64,000 nt of DNA, taken from assembly GCF_003943815.1 (NCBI RefSeq), contig NZ_RJNA01000002.1, positions 76,070 to 140,069 on the forward strand, read 5' to 3'. This DNA comes from Streptococcus cristatus. GTDB lineage: Bacteria; Bacillota; Bacilli; Lactobacillales; Streptococcaceae. The notes beneath the pieces are model-generated. The model saw nothing but the letters and a program-made list of their open reading frames with translations, was not told where the DNA came from and ran no database searches. Both the position numbers and the translations under genes were made by a program. Positions 1 to 10,544 of the stretch are shown in pieces. Every line of letters starts with the position of its first letter. The stretch's first letter is position 1.

Positions 1-307
1 TATGCTGGATAATCTGCTTGAGTTGCCTTTTGCCGAAACGCCACACCGTGTCATCACCAAAGGCTTCCTCAACCTGCAAAATCGGACAGACTTGCTGACG
101 GTAGAAGAAGTTACTCCTGACCAATGGATGGAATGTAGCTTTGAGCTGCAACCAACTATCTACAAGATGAAAAAAGGCGACCAACTGCGTCTCGTCCTCT
201 ACACCACCGACTTCGAACACACCGTCCGTGATAAGACCGACTATCAGCTGACGGTAGATCTAGAGCAGTCCAGCCTAGACTTGCCAATCATGACATCACT
301 GTCATAA
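1..307 (+). CDS. pepX: Xaa-Pro dipeptidyl-peptidase PepX, C-terminal end (5' partial)
   Basis: This is the last 101 residues of a gene that begins outside the window; the frame is already open at base 2. The peptide resembles the C-terminal beta-sandwich domain of streptococcal X-prolyl dipeptidyl aminopeptidase, a cytoplasmic serine peptidase that removes N-terminal X-Pro dipeptides from casein- and collagen-type peptides. Supporting stretches are a Leu-rich strand followed by [16 protein letters not shown]. The catalytic Ser/Asp/His residues lie upstream and cannot be checked. A bidirectional terminator follows directly. The identification rests on recognition of the C-terminal domain only. 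Confidence 0.8.
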   Translation, partial: MLDNLLELPFAETPHRVITKGFLNLQNRTDLLTVEEVTPDQWMECSFELQPTIYKMKKGDQLRLVLYTTDFEHTVRDKTDYQLTVDLEQSSLDLPIMTSLS

Positions 308-312
308 AACCT

Positions 313-342
313 AAAAGACGCTGAAATTCAGCGCCTTTTTCT
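313..342. terminator. Bidirectional terminator between pepX and the lipoprotein gene
   Basis: A GACGCTGAA / TTCAGCGCC hairpin (one mismatch, one-base loop) is flanked by A-rich sequence on the left and a T run on the right, so it can end transcription of both convergent genes. Confidence 0.75.
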
Positions 343-343
343 T

Positions 344-757
344 TTATTGTAGATTGAAATATTTCTCTGCATATTTTTTATAATCTGGCTTTTCCTTGCG
401 GTTCATAGCAAAGAGCATACTGCCTGTGAGATAATCATCGTCTGAATCAGGAATTAGCATAATAGCAACATTTTTATCTTTCTCAGGAAAGACGATAGAA
501 AATATTTTGCCATTATCTTTCCGAGTCAGGCCATAATAACTCACCCCATTTTTAAAACCAACAGCATTTTGAGTATACTTATACTCTTCTTCGTTGATAA
601 TGATGGTTTTCTCTTTTATTTCAATGGTCGTTTGTTCACCGCTAGCGTCCTGCACATTCCATTTCCCCTGAATTTTAGGGCTACCACTACAACCGATTAG
701 GATGAAGAGGGATGAGAGCACTACCAACAGCAAACCTTTTATCTTCTTGTTTTTCAA
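344..757 (-). CDS. Small secreted lipoprotein of unknown function
   Basis: 137 residues. The N-terminus has lysines, a hydrophobic stretch and a lipobox LIGC with the acylated Cys at about residue 23, so the mature protein should be anchored on the outer face of the membrane. The rest is a short beta-rich domain (GKWNVQDASGEQTTIEI and similar strands) of the lipocalin-like kind seen in many streptococcal lipoproteins. The start is TTG, chosen because AAGGAG lies 7 bases upstream and the signal peptide begins there. It is monocistronic and convergent with pepX. No catalytic motif is visible, so no function is assigned. Confidence 0.75.
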   Translation of the reverse strand: MKNKKIKGLLLVVLSSLFILIGCSGSPKIQGKWNVQDASGEQTTIEIKEKTIIINEEEYKYTQNAVGFKNGVSYYGLTRKDNGKIFSIVFPEKDKNVAIMLIPDSDDDYLTGSMLFAMNRKEKPDYKKYAEKYFNLQ

Positions 758-840
758 GTTGTCTTCTCCTTGGGATATAGATTCATGACCATTCTACTAT
801 AAGTGCTAAATCTTTGTCAAATCTTCTAGTAATGTTCTTC

Positions 841-868
841 TTGCCACTTTCCCAAAAAATGATATAAT
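841..868 (+). promoter_or_regulatory. Promoter of ebfC
   Basis: TTGCCA, 16-base spacer, extended -10 TGA-TATAAT at 863-868, about 60 bases before the ebfC start. Confidence 0.7.
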
Positions 869-926
869 TGAAGAGTGAGGATTACTAAGGGGCTTAGCCC
901 TTGCAAGAGAAAGGAAAGAAAATCTT

Positions 927-1226
927 ATGATGAATATGCAAAACATGATGAAGCAAGCCCAAAAACTTAAAAAAGAGATGGACATTGCTCAAGCAGAATT
1001 AGCGGCAACTGAATTTATTGGAAAATCTAGCCAAGATTTAGTCGTAGCAACTCTTACTGGTGATAAAAAGGTTGTCAAAATTGACTTTCAGCCTGCTATC
1101 GTAGATCCAGAAGATACAGAAACTCTGTCTGATTTGACTAGCCAAGCTATCAATGCTGCTATCGATCAAATCAACGAAGTAGCTAAACAAAAACTCAGCG
1201 CTTTCCAAAGTGGACTTTCTTTCTAA
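927..1226 (+). CDS. ebfC: YbaB/EbfC family nucleoid-associated protein
   Basis: 99 residues, the normal length of the family. It starts with a Met/Gln/Lys-rich helix ([15 protein letters not shown]), followed by the beta strands and C-terminal helix of the homodimeric DNA-binding YbaB fold. Members coat DNA and affect nucleoid structure and gene expression; in many bacteria the gene sits beside dnaX-recR, but here it stands alone. It has its own extended -10 promoter and a strong terminator. ATG 927 and ATG 930 are both possible starts; AAAGGAAAG lies suitably upstream of either. Confidence 0.9.
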   Translation: MMNMQNMMKQAQKLKKEMDIAQAELAATEFIGKSSQDLVVATLTGDKKVVKIDFQPAIVDPEDTETLSDLTSQAINAAIDQINEVAKQKLSAFQSGLSF

Positions 1227-1250
1227 TTCTGTTAAGTCCCTATAAAAATC

Positions 1251-1293
1251 AACTCCCAAAAGATGAACCACTCATCCTTTTGGGAGTTTTTTT
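1251..1293 (+). terminator. Rho-independent terminator of ebfC
   Basis: Long hairpin: AACTCCCAAAAGATG pairs with CATCCTTTTGGGAGTT (one bulge), followed by seven T. Confidence 0.85.
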
Positions 1294-1296
1294 GCG

Positions 1297-1333
1297 CAAA
1301 AAATTGGAGAAAAAATCTCAGCATTTCTCCAAT
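1297..1333 (-). terminator. Terminator of the purine operon after purH
   Basis: Read on the minus strand, ATTGGAGAAA and TTTCTCCAAT form a 10-bp stem followed by a T run, just beyond the purH stop. Confidence 0.75.
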
Positions 1334-1343
1334 ATAAATCTTC

Positions 1344-2891
1344 TTAATGTCTAAAATGTCTCACTCCTGTGAAGACCATGGTCAAGCCGTATTTATCCGC
1401 AGCTTCGATAGATTCTTGGTCACGGACAGAGCCACCTGGCTGAATGATGGCCTTGATGCCGGCTTTGGCGATTTCTTCCACGTTATCCGCGAATGGGAAG
1501 AAGGCATCGGAAGCAAGCACAGCACCGTCAAGACGGTCTTTAGCTTGGTCAATCGCAATACGAACAGAAGCCACACGGTTGGTTTGACCAGGGCCCACAC
1601 CAAGTGTCATGTGGTCGTTGGTTACGATGATTCCGTTTGATTTGACGTATTTGATAGCTTTCCAAGCGAACTCAAGGGCTGTCGCTTCTGTCTCGGTTGG
1701 TTGGCGTTTGGTCACCACTTGCCAGTCAGCTGGGCTTTCCTTGACAACGTCTTGGTTTTGAACGAGGAGACCACCAACCACGCCTGTGTATTCTGCTTCC
1801 ACTTCGCTGGCTTCTTGAGCGTCAAATGGCAAGGCAAGGATACGCAAGTTTTTCTTTTTGTTGGTCAAAATGGCTAGCGCTTCATCTGTATAGCTCGGTG
1901 CGATGATGATTTCAAGGAAAACGCCGTGCATCTTCTCAGCTGTTTCAGCATCCACCTCACGGTTGAGAACGACAATCCCACCAAAAATTGATACTGGATC
2001 AGACTCATAAGCGTAATCCCAAGCAGTCTCGATGTCGTCAGCTTGACCAATTCCACATGGATTCATATGTTTCAATGCTACAACGGTTGGACGATCTTTG
2101 AAATCACGGATAATGCGGATAGCTGCATCCGCATCGCGGATATTATTAAAGGACAATTCCTTCCCGTTGAGCTGCTTCGCTGATGCAATTGAATAGTCCG
2201 TTGGCAAGGCTTTTTGGTAGAAATCGGCATCCTGTTGAGGATTTTCCCCATAGCGCATAGCTTGTTTGAGATCATAAGTCAAGGTCAGTTTTTCAGGCTT
2301 ACTTTCGCCGACCTGAGCTGTGAAATATTCTGCAATCAAGGCATCATAAGCTGCTGTGTGACGAAAAACCTTGGCTGCCAACCGTTGGCGAGTTTCATAA
2401 GTCGTTTCGCCGTTTGCTGCCAATTCGTTCAAAACCACAGCATAGTCATCAGGGTCTACCACAACTGTCACGCTAGCATGATTTTTAGCTGCTGAACGAA
2501 GCATAGATGGCCCGCCAATGTCAATATTTTCCACCGCATCTGCATAGGTCACATCTGGTTTGAGAATCGTTTCCTTAAAAGGATAGAGGTTTACCACTAC
2601 AAGGTCGATGAGTTCAATCTGATTGTCCTTAGCAGCCTCTAAGTGGCTAGCCAAGTCACGACGAGCGAGGAGCCCACCGTGGATATTTGGATGAAGAGTC
2701 TTGACACGACCGTCCATCATTTCTGGAAAACCAGTCACATCATCGATGGCAATAGTCTCCACCCCAGCATTATCAAGGGCAACCTTTGTCCCACCTGTCG
2801 AGATGATGTCCCAACCGAGTTTTTTAAGTTCTTGGGCAAATTCAACAATGCCCGTTTTGTCTGAGACGCTGATTAAGGCGCGTTTAGTCAT
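1344..2891 (-). CDS. purH: Bifunctional AICAR formyltransferase / IMP cyclohydrolase
   Basis: 515 residues, the family's usual length. It carries out the last two steps of purine synthesis: formylation of AICAR with 10-formyl-THF, then ring closure to IMP. The N-terminal cyclohydrolase domain (about residues 1-130) shows [13 protein letters not shown] and [10 protein letters not shown]; the transformylase domain shows the catalytic KHMNPCG. ATG 2891 (MTKRALIS) is preferred over the upstream in-frame ATG at 2927, because AGGAAA precedes it and homologues begin there. It is the last gene of the purine operon, 41 bases after the broken SUFU gene, and is followed by a terminator. Confidence 0.97.
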   Translation of the reverse strand: MTKRALISVSDKTGIVEFAQELKKLGWDIISTGGTKVALDNAGVETIAIDDVTGFPEMMDGRVKTLHPNIHGGLLARRDLASHLEAAKDNQIELIDLVVVNLYPFKETILKPDVTYADAVENIDIGGPSMLRSAAKNHASVTVVVDPDDYAVVLNELAANGETTYETRQRLAAKVFRHTAAYDALIAEYFTAQVGESKPEKLTLTYDLKQAMRYGENPQQDADFYQKALPTDYSIASAKQLNGKELSFNNIRDADAAIRIIRDFKDRPTVVALKHMNPCGIGQADDIETAWDYAYESDPVSIFGGIVVLNREVDAETAEKMHGVFLEIIIAPSYTDEALAILTNKKKNLRILALPFDAQEASEVEAEYTGVVGGLLVQNQDVVKESPADWQVVTKRQPTETEATALEFAWKAIKYVKSNGIIVTNDHMTLGVGPGQTNRVASVRIAIDQAKDRLDGAVLASDAFFPFADNVEEIAKAGIKAIIQPGGSVRDQESIEAADKYGLTMVFTGVRHFRH

Positions 2892-2932
2892 GTTATTTCC
2901 TTTCATTGTATCAAGAGGTGCTTTCACATCAT

Positions 2933-3645
2933 TTAAACCAAAGACTGGCGACTATAATCTGTAAGCTGATCTCCAAGTCCTTGCAACAATTTCCTGACCT
3001 CCAGCTTACTTGTTTCACTTTCATAAATACTTCGCAGTTCGGCGTCTGTCGCACCAATTAAGGTTACAAATTCCACTTTTCCATGTGGAGTATCTAAAGG
3101 CTTAGCTAAATCATCAGCAGCAGTCAAGAATCCTGTCAAATTAGATTTCTGTTGGGCATCAATTCCTAGCGTTTGCTTGGTTTGGTATAGATGTATTCTT
3201 CTGGCAAAACCACTTTACCCGTTTTAAAAATATATCTTGCCACATACTGTAGCAAACCACAGCCATTTTTAATTTCTTCTTCGTCATTATTTGATTTCTT
3301 TAACTTAAAGGTTAATTCAATCCCATAACCACTGTATTCAAGATCTTCGCTTTCTTTGGTATATAATTCTGACAAGCCATAACTAACAAAATGCCAAAAA
3401 TCTCCTGCATCGTAAACACTGATGCCATCAAGTGGATCTGGACCGCCTAGCATATACTTGATAACTGTTCCATAATGAAGAGGACTAGGCTGATCAGGGT
3501 ATAAACGATTAAATTCTGCATCAATCGCTTCCCATCCTGGAGCGCTATCATCTGTATTTTCAACTTTAATAACAATCTTGTCCTTATCTTTAGTCGGCGT
3601 CTCTTTGCTAGAAGGTTTTTTCTTAAAAAAATCAAACAAACCCAT
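2933..3645 (-). pseudogene. SUFU (suppressor-of-fused) domain protein, frameshifted
   Basis: The first 159 residues (3645-3166) look like a bacterial SUFU-domain protein: a Lys-rich N-terminus MGLFDFFKKK, a linker, then PGWEAIDAEFNRLYPDQ and ISVYDAGDFWHFVSYGLSEL. The frame ends at TAG 3166-3168, but homologous sequence resumes in another frame (3139-2933: TGFLTAADDLAKPLDTPHG onward). The offset equals one missing base near 3175-3182; restoring one base reads TK-x-KQTLGIDAQQKSNLTGF without a stop. SUFU-domain proteins in bacteria are often immunity proteins of polymorphic toxins; no toxin gene is adjacent. The gene sits inside the purine operon between purN and purH. An assembly error cannot be excluded. 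Confidence 0.75.
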
Positions 3646-3705
3646 AAATTTCTCCTTAGCAGATGACTTTTAATCCTTGCCACAAAATCAGCTATGATTT
3701 CCTTC

Positions 3706-4257
3706 TTATTTTCGTGCAACTCCCAAGCTATCCAACACTTCTGGATACAGCTTGTACTCCGCTTCATGAATGCGAGCTTCAAAGCTTTCGATGGTATCAT
3801 CAGCTAGCCTTGGTACACGGACCTGCTTGATAATCTTTCCAGTATCTACACCTGAGTCCACCCAGTGAATGGTCACTCCACTCTCAGTAACACCAGCATT
3901 CCAAGCATCTTCAATCCCATGAGCTCCTGGAAATTCTGGCAGGTAGGCTGGATGAATATTGATGATTCGGCCCTCATAAGCTGACAATAAAGTTGGCCCA
4001 ACGATTTTCATGTAGCCTGCTAGACAAACCAAGTCAATCTGGTGTTCTTCCAAAAGCTCGACGAGGGCTGCTTCGTAGTCTGCCTTGTTCTCAAACTCCT
4101 TGAGTTCAAAAGCATAGGACAGGACGCCGAGCTTTTCTGCACGCTCTAGCACATAGGCGTCACGATGGTCTGAAAAGACAAACTCCACGGGAAATTCTTC
4201 GGCAATCACCTGAAAGTTTGAGCCGTTACCAGAGGCAAAAACCGCTATTTTTTTCAT
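3706..4257 (-). CDS. purN: Phosphoribosylglycinamide formyltransferase (GAR transformylase)
   Basis: 183 residues. It transfers a formyl group from 10-formyl-THF to GAR in the third step of purine synthesis. The phosphate-binding ASGNGSN motif is at residues 9-15, and catalytic Asn100 and His102 ([15 protein letters not shown]) and Asp138 in SGVDTGKI are present. Its start overlaps the purM stop as ATGA, which suggests translational coupling. The accessory SUFU pseudogene follows. Confidence 0.96.
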   Translation of the reverse strand: MKKIAVFASGNGSNFQVIAEEFPVEFVFSDHRDAYVLERAEKLGVLSYAFELKEFENKADYEAALVELLEEHQIDLVCLAGYMKIVGPTLLSAYEGRIINIHPAYLPEFPGAHGIEDAWNAGVTESGVTIHWVDSGVDTGKIIKQVRVPRLADDTIESFEARIHEAEYKLYPEVLDSLGVARK

Positions 4258-5276
4258 TTGATGATGACACTTTCGTTTTCTTTCTTGACGATGCGACCAA
4301 TTTCATAGACTGCTTCATCCAGCAATTCCTTGACACGACCTACATTTTCAGGCTTGACTGCCAGCATGAGGCCTACACCCATATTGAAGATTTCAAACAT
4401 TTCTTGGTGCTTGATCTGACCGTATTTCTCAAGAGCTTTGAAAATCGGAAGCACTGGGACTTTGTCTTCCTCAATCTCAGCAGCTAGGTCATCCGCAAAC
4501 ATACGAGGGACATTTTCGATAAAGCCACCACCTGTAATGTGAGCAATACCGTTGACCAACTCTTCCTTGATGAGTGGTAAGACAGCCTTGACATAGATAC
4601 GAGTCGGCTCAAGAAGGACTTCCTTGAGTTTCTTGCCTTCCAATTCTGGCAAGACTTCCTCACCTGTATAGTCTGCAAAGACACGACGGACAAGAGAGTA
4701 ACCATTTGAGTGGATCCCACTTGAAGCAAGTCCGAGAAGAATATCACCTTCAGCTACTTTTGAACCGTCTATGATTTGAGATTTTTCAGCCACACCGACC
4801 GCAAATCCAGCCAAGTCATAGTCATCTTCGCCGTACATACCAGGCATTTCAGCCGTTTCCCCACCGATAAGGGCTGCACCAGCTTGTACACAACCTTCTG
4901 CCACACCAGCGACGACTTGTTCTAGTTTAGCTGGTTCATTCTTCCCAGTTGCTACGTAGTCGAGGAAATAGAGGGGCTCAGCACCTGCAGCAATGATGTC
5001 ATTAACACACATGGCCACACAGTCTTGACCGATGGTGTCGTGCTTGTCATACTTGATAGCCAGCATGAGCTTGGTTCCGACACCGTCAGTCCCTGAGATT
5101 AAGACAGGCTCTTTGACCCCAGTCTTTGAAAGGTCAAACATGCCACCAAAGCCACCCAGAGCTCCCATGACACCTGCACGCTCCGTACGAGTTACGTGCT
5201 TTTTGATCCGTTCAACAACTTCATAACCCGCTTCAACATCCACACCGGATTGCGCATAAGCATTTTTTTTTGTCAT
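4254..5276 (-). CDS. purM: Phosphoribosylformylglycinamidine cyclo-ligase (AIR synthetase)
   Basis: 340 residues, normal for the family. It converts FGAM to AIR with ATP hydrolysis. Typical motifs are [11 protein letters not shown] near the N-terminus, [31 protein letters not shown] and [10 protein letters not shown]. It lies 32 bases after purF and overlaps purN by four bases, so it is part of one polycistronic purine message. Confidence 0.97.
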   Translation of the reverse strand: MTKKNAYAQSGVDVEAGYEVVERIKKHVTRTERAGVMGALGGFGGMFDLSKTGVKEPVLISGTDGVGTKLMLAIKYDKHDTIGQDCVAMCVNDIIAAGAEPLYFLDYVATGKNEPAKLEQVVAGVAEGCVQAGAALIGGETAEMPGMYGEDDYDLAGFAVGVAEKSQIIDGSKVAEGDILLGLASSGIHSNGYSLVRRVFADYTGEEVLPELEGKKLKEVLLEPTRIYVKAVLPLIKEELVNGIAHITGGGFIENVPRMFADDLAAEIEEDKVPVLPIFKALEKYGQIKHQEMFEIFNMGVGLMLAVKPENVGRVKELLDEAVYEIGRIVKKENESVIIK

Positions 5277-5308
5277 TTGTTCATTCCTTTTCTTTTATGA
5301 AGAATCGC

Positions 5309-6751
5309 TTATTTGTAAAAACTGGTCTTTTCTTCCAAACTTCTACGATAGTCTTCTTCATAGTCGTAGAGAGGAGTTGGGTAGTCACCGTCAAAGTAAG
5401 CGACACAGAGACCACCATTTGGCGCATCTGTTTCAATCCCGATAGAGTTAATCAAGCCATCAATCGAAAGATAGGTCAGGCTATCCGCACCAATGATTTG
5501 GCAGGTTTCTTCGACCGTATGATTGGCAGCAATCAGCTCCTGACGGGTCTGGATATCAATACCGTAGAAACATGGATAAGCTAGCGCTGGACTGCCAATG
5601 GCAACGTGAACCTCCGTCGCCCCCGCTTCTTTCAAAAGCTGAACGATACGTCGAGAGGTCGTCCCGCGGACAATGGAATCATCAATCATGACCACACGTT
5701 TGCCTTTGACAACGCCTGAAACAGCAGACAGTTTCATCCGCACCCCTTGCTCCCGCAATTCTTGAGTCGGTTGGATAAAGGTGCGTTGCGTGTATTGGTT
5801 TTTGATCAGTCCCATTTCATTTGGCAAACCAGACTCCTCCGCAAAGCCCATGGCTGCGCTGAGCGAGGAATTCGGCACACCGACCACGATATCCGCTTCA
5901 TGCTTGAATTCACGCGCCAATTGAGCTCCCATACGTTTGCGAGCTGTATGGACATTGACCCCATGGATGTTAGAGTCAGGGCGAGCAAAATAGATATACT
6001 CCATAGAACAAATCGCCAACTGGGTATCATTCGTATAACTATCGTACTGGATACCATTGTCATCCACGATCACAATCTCTCCTGGTTTTACATCGCGAAT
6101 CCACTCCGCACCAATGACTTCAAAAGCACAAGTTTCAGAGGAAACAACCACCGCTCCATTTGCCATTTTCCCAATAGAAAGCGGACGGAAGCCATTAGGA
6201 TCAAGAGCCGCAATCAACTTGTCCTCAAACAGCAAGATATAAGCAAAGCCACCTTTGACGAGACTGAGTGCCTCCTTGATTTTGCCCATAAGACTTGGAT
6301 TGTGACTACGGCGAATGAGGTGAGCCAAGATTTCCGAATCGGAAGTCGAGCTGAAAATAGCACCTCTTTGTTCCAGTTCTTTCTTGAGCGACGATGCGTT
6401 GGTCAGGTTCCCATTATGAGCCAGCCCGAACTGCATATCATGAAAGCGAAAAATGAATGGCTGGATGTTATCTACAGAAGCTTCTCCTGCGGTCGCATAG
6501 CGCACATGTCCAATCGCGCTAGTCCCCGTCAGTTTATCCAATTTGGTAGGATTTTTGAAAACTTCTGATAGAAGCCCCATATCACGATGGCGCTTCAATT
6601 TCCCTTGGTCATTGGAGAGGATCCCTGCCCCCTCCTGACCACGGTGCTGAAGACTGTGGAGCCCAAAATAGGTCATTTTAGCAGCATCCGGATGTCCCCA
6701 GATACCGAAAACACCACATTCTTCATTAAGAGATTTTACTTCGTATGTCAT
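5309..6751 (-). CDS. purF: Amidophosphoribosyltransferase
   Basis: 480 residues. It catalyses the committed step, PRPP plus glutamine to phosphoribosylamine. After a short propeptide comes ECGVFGIWGH, with Cys12 expected to become the N-terminal nucleophile of the glutaminase domain after processing. GHVRYAT and LAHNGNLTN mark the glutaminase domain, and VVMIDDSIVRGTTS is the PRPP-binding loop. The C-terminus is near-typical (GGLCVAYFDGDYPTPLYDYEE). Twelve bases separate it from purL. Confidence 0.97.
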   Translation of the reverse strand: MTYEVKSLNEECGVFGIWGHPDAAKMTYFGLHSLQHRGQEGAGILSNDQGKLKRHRDMGLLSEVFKNPTKLDKLTGTSAIGHVRYATAGEASVDNIQPFIFRFHDMQFGLAHNGNLTNASSLKKELEQRGAIFSSTSDSEILAHLIRRSHNPSLMGKIKEALSLVKGGFAYILLFEDKLIAALDPNGFRPLSIGKMANGAVVVSSETCAFEVIGAEWIRDVKPGEIVIVDDNGIQYDSYTNDTQLAICSMEYIYFARPDSNIHGVNVHTARKRMGAQLAREFKHEADIVVGVPNSSLSAAMGFAEESGLPNEMGLIKNQYTQRTFIQPTQELREQGVRMKLSAVSGVVKGKRVVMIDDSIVRGTTSRRIVQLLKEAGATEVHVAIGSPALAYPCFYGIDIQTRQELIAANHTVEETCQIIGADSLTYLSIDGLINSIGIETDAPNGGLCVAYFDGDYPTPLYDYEEDYRRSLEEKTSFYK

Positions 6752-6763
6752 TTTTTATACCTT

Positions 6764-9700
6764 TTATTTCCCTGTGAAATAACGCACAGCTGACGCAAAC
6801 AGGTGCTGGTCTTTATTTCCTGGGATATTTTGGAAGAGACCGTCTTCATAACGTTCTGAGTGGCCCATCTTACCGATGATTTGTCCGTTCTTACTGGTAA
6901 TTCCTTCGATGGCATTGACAGAACCATTAGGATTATACTTAGAATCCATGCTTGGTTTGCCCTCAAAGTCAACGTATTGGCTAAAGATTTGACCATTGTC
7001 ACGGAGCTCTGCAAATTCCTCAGCCGTCACAACAAACTTCCCTTCGCCGTGCGATACTGGAATGGCATGGATATCGCCCACTTGTACACCAGCCAACCAT
7101 GGTGAGTTGGTATTGGCAATTCGAGTTTCCACCATCTTGGCCACGTGCTGGTTGGCATCATTGTAGAAGAGGGTTGGACTAGTACTGTTAGCATCTTCAA
7201 AGTTTCCATATGGAAGAAGACCTGATTTGACCAAGGCTTGGAACCCATTACAGATACCAATAATCAAGCCACCACGAGCGATAAAGCTATCAATGGCTGC
7301 ACGCACTTTTTCATTAAGAAGGATATTGACGATAAACTTAGCTGATCCATCCGGCTCATCCGCAGCTGAGAAGCCACCTGCAAAGAAGAGGATATTGGCC
7401 TTGCTAATATTATCAACCATGGTTTCAACTGACTTGACAATAGCTTCTTCGTTCAAGGTCACGAATGGCACCAAGTTGACCTCTGCACCTTCTTTTTCGA
7501 AAGCTTTTGCTGAGTCATATTCCGAGTTGGTTCCTGGGAAGACTGGGATGTAAACCACTGGTTTTTCAATAGTTTCTTTAGCTTTGATGACTGCGTTAGA
7601 AGCGACAGCTGGAACTTCATCCAATTCTTTAGCCTGTGCAAATTCAGTTGGATAGACTTCTTCCAGTTTTCCTTGGAAAGCACTGTCAAGCTTGTGTCCA
7701 TCCAGATTCACACCGTTGACAGTTAGTGTAAAGTCTGGTTGCGTTTGACCGATTTTCTCTACTCCAGCGATTTCTTGAGGAGAGGTGAAGACAAATCCGC
7801 CTAATTGAGCTGTCAAAGAACTTGCAAGTTCAGACAAGGTTACCTCTGCACCAATATGGTTCCCAAAGGTAGCAAGTGCCAAACTTTCAACGACACCACC
7901 ATATTTAACAGCTGATGCAGATGTTACTTTGTGATCAGCTTGGATGGCTTCAAATTGAGCAAAGTTTTGCTTAATCAAGTCAAAATCAATCTCTGTAGAG
8001 AGAGCTTGACCTGGGATGTAGTAGATGTTTTCACCAGCAGCCTTGAACTCAGGAGAAAGCACCTTCCGGCTATCTGCCGTCGTCACCCCAAAGGCAACCA
8101 AGGTTGGTGGTACGGTTAATTCTTCAAAGGTACCAGACATGGAGTCCTTCCCACCGATAGATGGCAAGCCAAGCTGGATTTGTGCTTCGATAGAACCTAG
8201 GAGAGCTGCTACTGGCTGACCAAAACGCTCAGCTTGTTTGTCCATCCGCTCGAAATATTCTTGGTATGAGAAACGAGCCTTGGACCAGTTTGCACCAGCA
8301 GCCACTAAACGAGCAGTTGCTTCGATAACCGCATAAGCAGCACCATGGTATGGAGACCATTCTGCCACATAAGGGTTAAATCCTTGCGCCATGACTGATG
8401 CAGTATGAGTCACACCATGTTGAACTGGCAATTTCTGCACAGAAGCCTCAGTTGGTGTGAGTTGGTAGCGACCGCCAAGTGGGTGATTGACCGTTGAACG
8501 ACCGACCGAGCAGTCAAAGATAGTTTGCAGACCTTTTTGACTCGCATGGTTGAGGTCAGACAAGACCGCAAGGGTATCTGATTCAAACGTGTCAACGCTT
8601 GTTGTGCGTTCTTCTGGAAGTTCGACATCCTTGTCTACAACCTTGACATCAACGACCACACGCACACCGTTTGTATCAAGGAAACGACGTTCCAAGTCGA
8701 CAATCGTTTCGCCATTCCAGTGCATGACAAGATTTGGTTTTTCAGTTACTGTCGCCACCACAACAGCGTCAATATTTTCTTTATTACATTCAGCAACGAA
8801 GGCATCTACGTCTTCAGGACGCACCACAACTGCCATCCGTTCTTGTGATTCAGAGATGGCAATTTCTGTACCGTTCAATCCTTGGTATTTAAGAGGAACC
8901 TTGTTGAGGTCGATTTCAAGACCGTCTGCCAATTCACCGATAGCCACACAGACACCACCAGCACCAAAGTCATTGGACTTCTTGATGAGACGAGTGACAT
9001 CTCCATTACAGAAAAGACGTTGAATCTTGCGTTCTTCGATGGCATTCCCTTTTTGAACCTCAGCTCCAGCAGTCTCTACAGACTCAACTGTTTGAACCTT
9101 AGAAGATCCTGTCGCACCACCGACACCATCACGTCCAGTCTTACCACCGAGCAAGATAATCACATCGCCCGCTTCAGGTTTTTCACGGACTACATTGCCC
9201 TTGGGAGCAGCACCAACAACAGCACCCAACTCCATGCGTTTGGCTACAAAGCCTGGGTGGAAATACTCACGAACGTAGGTCGTCGCAAGACCAATCTGGT
9301 TCCCATAAGAAGAGTAACCGTGAGCCGCTGTTTTAGAAATGACTTGTTGTGGCAATTTCCCAGCACGCGTTTCTGAAATCGGAGCTGTAATATCACCCGC
9401 ACCAGAGATACGCATGGCTTGGTAAACGTAGGAACGACCTGACAATGGGTCACGAATGGCTCCACCGATACAGGTAGCCGCTCCACCAAATGGTTCAATT
9501 TCCGTTGGGTGGTTGTGGGTTTCGTTTTTGAACATAAGGAGCCAAGGTTCCTTGACACCATCAACGTCCACTTCGATTTCGACTGAGCAAGCGTTAATCT
9601 CGTCTGACACTTCCATATCGTCCAAACGCCCATTGGCACGCTCATAACGACCGAAAATAGTCGCCATATCCATTAAGGTTTGTGGTTTCTCCGAACGCCC

Positions 9701-10492
9701 CAACTCCTCACGCATGGCAATATACTTGTCATAGGTCGCCTGCAATTGCTTTTGGAATTTTGAAGCTGAAAAGTCGATATTTTTCAACTCGGTCTCAAAA
9801 GTCGTGTGACGGCAGTGGTCAGACCAGTAAGTGTCCAAAACCTTGAGCTCTGTTTCCGTCGGCACGCGTCCGATTGACTTAAAATAGTCTTGGATAAAGA
9901 GCAAATCATCCACTTCCATGGCCATCCCTTGTTCGGCCTTGTAACGGGCAAAGTCTTCTGCTGTATAGCTTTCAAAGAAAGTCAATTTAGGAATGGTCTT
10001 GTCTGACTCTGAAAATTCCTGCTTGGCAATCCCTGTCGTGATGTCCTTGAATCGAGAATCAACTGGATTGAGCAGGTAGTTCTTGACCGCTTCCAACTCA
10101 TTTGCATCAATATCTTTATTCACCAAGTAAAGTTGGGCTGTATTGACTGTCACATCACTAGAGCTTCCCAGCAAAAGCAAGGCTTCTTGCGAAGAAGCCG
10201 CACGTTGGTCAAACTGCCCTGGCAGGCTTTCAATAGCAAAGAAAGCATAGTTGGCAAGATCCGCCTGCACAGCCGCTTCATCCAAGACATGGTCTGTCAC
10301 CTGCTCAGAGAAAATGTGCTTCTCTGCAGGCGCAAACAAGTCCTCTGCCAAATCAAAGACATCATAAACCTGCACAATGCGAATACTTTTTAAAGTTGAA
10401 AGTCCCAAGTTATGCTGGAGCTCTCTTACCAAACTCTCTGACTTGACCTGAAAATCAGCCTTTTTTTCAACAAAAATACGTTTATCCATCAA
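6764..10492 (-). CDS. purL: Phosphoribosylformylglycinamidine synthase, large single-chain type
   Basis: 1242 residues: the fused (large) FGAM synthase, not the PurS/PurL/PurQ complex of Bacillus. It converts FGAR plus glutamine to FGAM with ATP. It shows DTYWSDHCRHTTF, FKNETHNHPTEIEPFGGAAT, GGKTGRDGVGGATGSS and SIGGKDSMSGT in the synthase part. A C-terminal class I glutaminase has the nucleophile in IGICNGFQALV and a His in PVSHGEGKF. The second Met is an alternative start. It is the second gene of the operon, 52 bases after purC. Confidence 0.97.
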   Translation of the reverse strand: MMDKRIFVEKKADFQVKSESLVRELQHNLGLSTLKSIRIVQVYDVFDLAEDLFAPAEKHIFSEQVTDHVLDEAAVQADLANYAFFAIESLPGQFDQRAASSQEALLLLGSSSDVTVNTAQLYLVNKDIDANELEAVKNYLLNPVDSRFKDITTGIAKQEFSESDKTIPKLTFFESYTAEDFARYKAEQGMAMEVDDLLFIQDYFKSIGRVPTETELKVLDTYWSDHCRHTTFETELKNIDFSASKFQKQLQATYDKYIAMREELGRSEKPQTLMDMATIFGRYERANGRLDDMEVSDEINACSVEIEVDVDGVKEPWLLMFKNETHNHPTEIEPFGGAATCIGGAIRDPLSGRSYVYQAMRISGAGDITAPISETRAGKLPQQVISKTAAHGYSSYGNQIGLATTYVREYFHPGFVAKRMELGAVVGAAPKGNVVREKPEAGDVIILLGGKTGRDGVGGATGSSKVQTVESVETAGAEVQKGNAIEERKIQRLFCNGDVTRLIKKSNDFGAGGVCVAIGELADGLEIDLNKVPLKYQGLNGTEIAISESQERMAVVVRPEDVDAFVAECNKENIDAVVVATVTEKPNLVMHWNGETIVDLERRFLDTNGVRVVVDVKVVDKDVELPEERTTSVDTFESDTLAVLSDLNHASQKGLQTIFDCSVGRSTVNHPLGGRYQLTPTEASVQKLPVQHGVTHTASVMAQGFNPYVAEWSPYHGAAYAVIEATARLVAAGANWSKARFSYQEYFERMDKQAERFGQPVAALLGSIEAQIQLGLPSIGGKDSMSGTFEELTVPPTLVAFGVTTADSRKVLSPEFKAAGENIYYIPGQALSTEIDFDLIKQNFAQFEAIQADHKVTSASAVKYGGVVESLALATFGNHIGAEVTLSELASSLTAQLGGFVFTSPQEIAGVEKIGQTQPDFTLTVNGVNLDGHKLDSAFQGKLEEVYPTEFAQAKELDEVPAVASNAVIKAKETIEKPVVYIPVFPGTNSEYDSAKAFEKEGAEVNLVPFVTLNEEAIVKSVETMVDNISKANILFFAGGFSAADEPDGSAKFIVNILLNEKVRAAIDSFIARGGLIIGICNGFQALVKSGLLPYGNFEDANSTSPTLFYNDANQHVAKMVETRIANTNSPWLAGVQVGDIHAIPVSHGEGKFVVTAEEFAELRDNGQIFSQYVDFEGKPSMDSKYNPNGSVNAIEGITSKNGQIIGKMGHSERYEDGLFQNIPGNKDQHLFASAVRYFTGK

Positions 10493-10544
10493 TTCTTATT
10501 CCTTTATTTCAGCTCTTACAATGTCTCTAACGACCTTGAGGTTG

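Noticed and set aside
5747..6568. 273-codon plus-strand open frame antisense to purF
   Set aside because: Shadow of a strongly conserved gene; no ribosome site, no recognisable protein.
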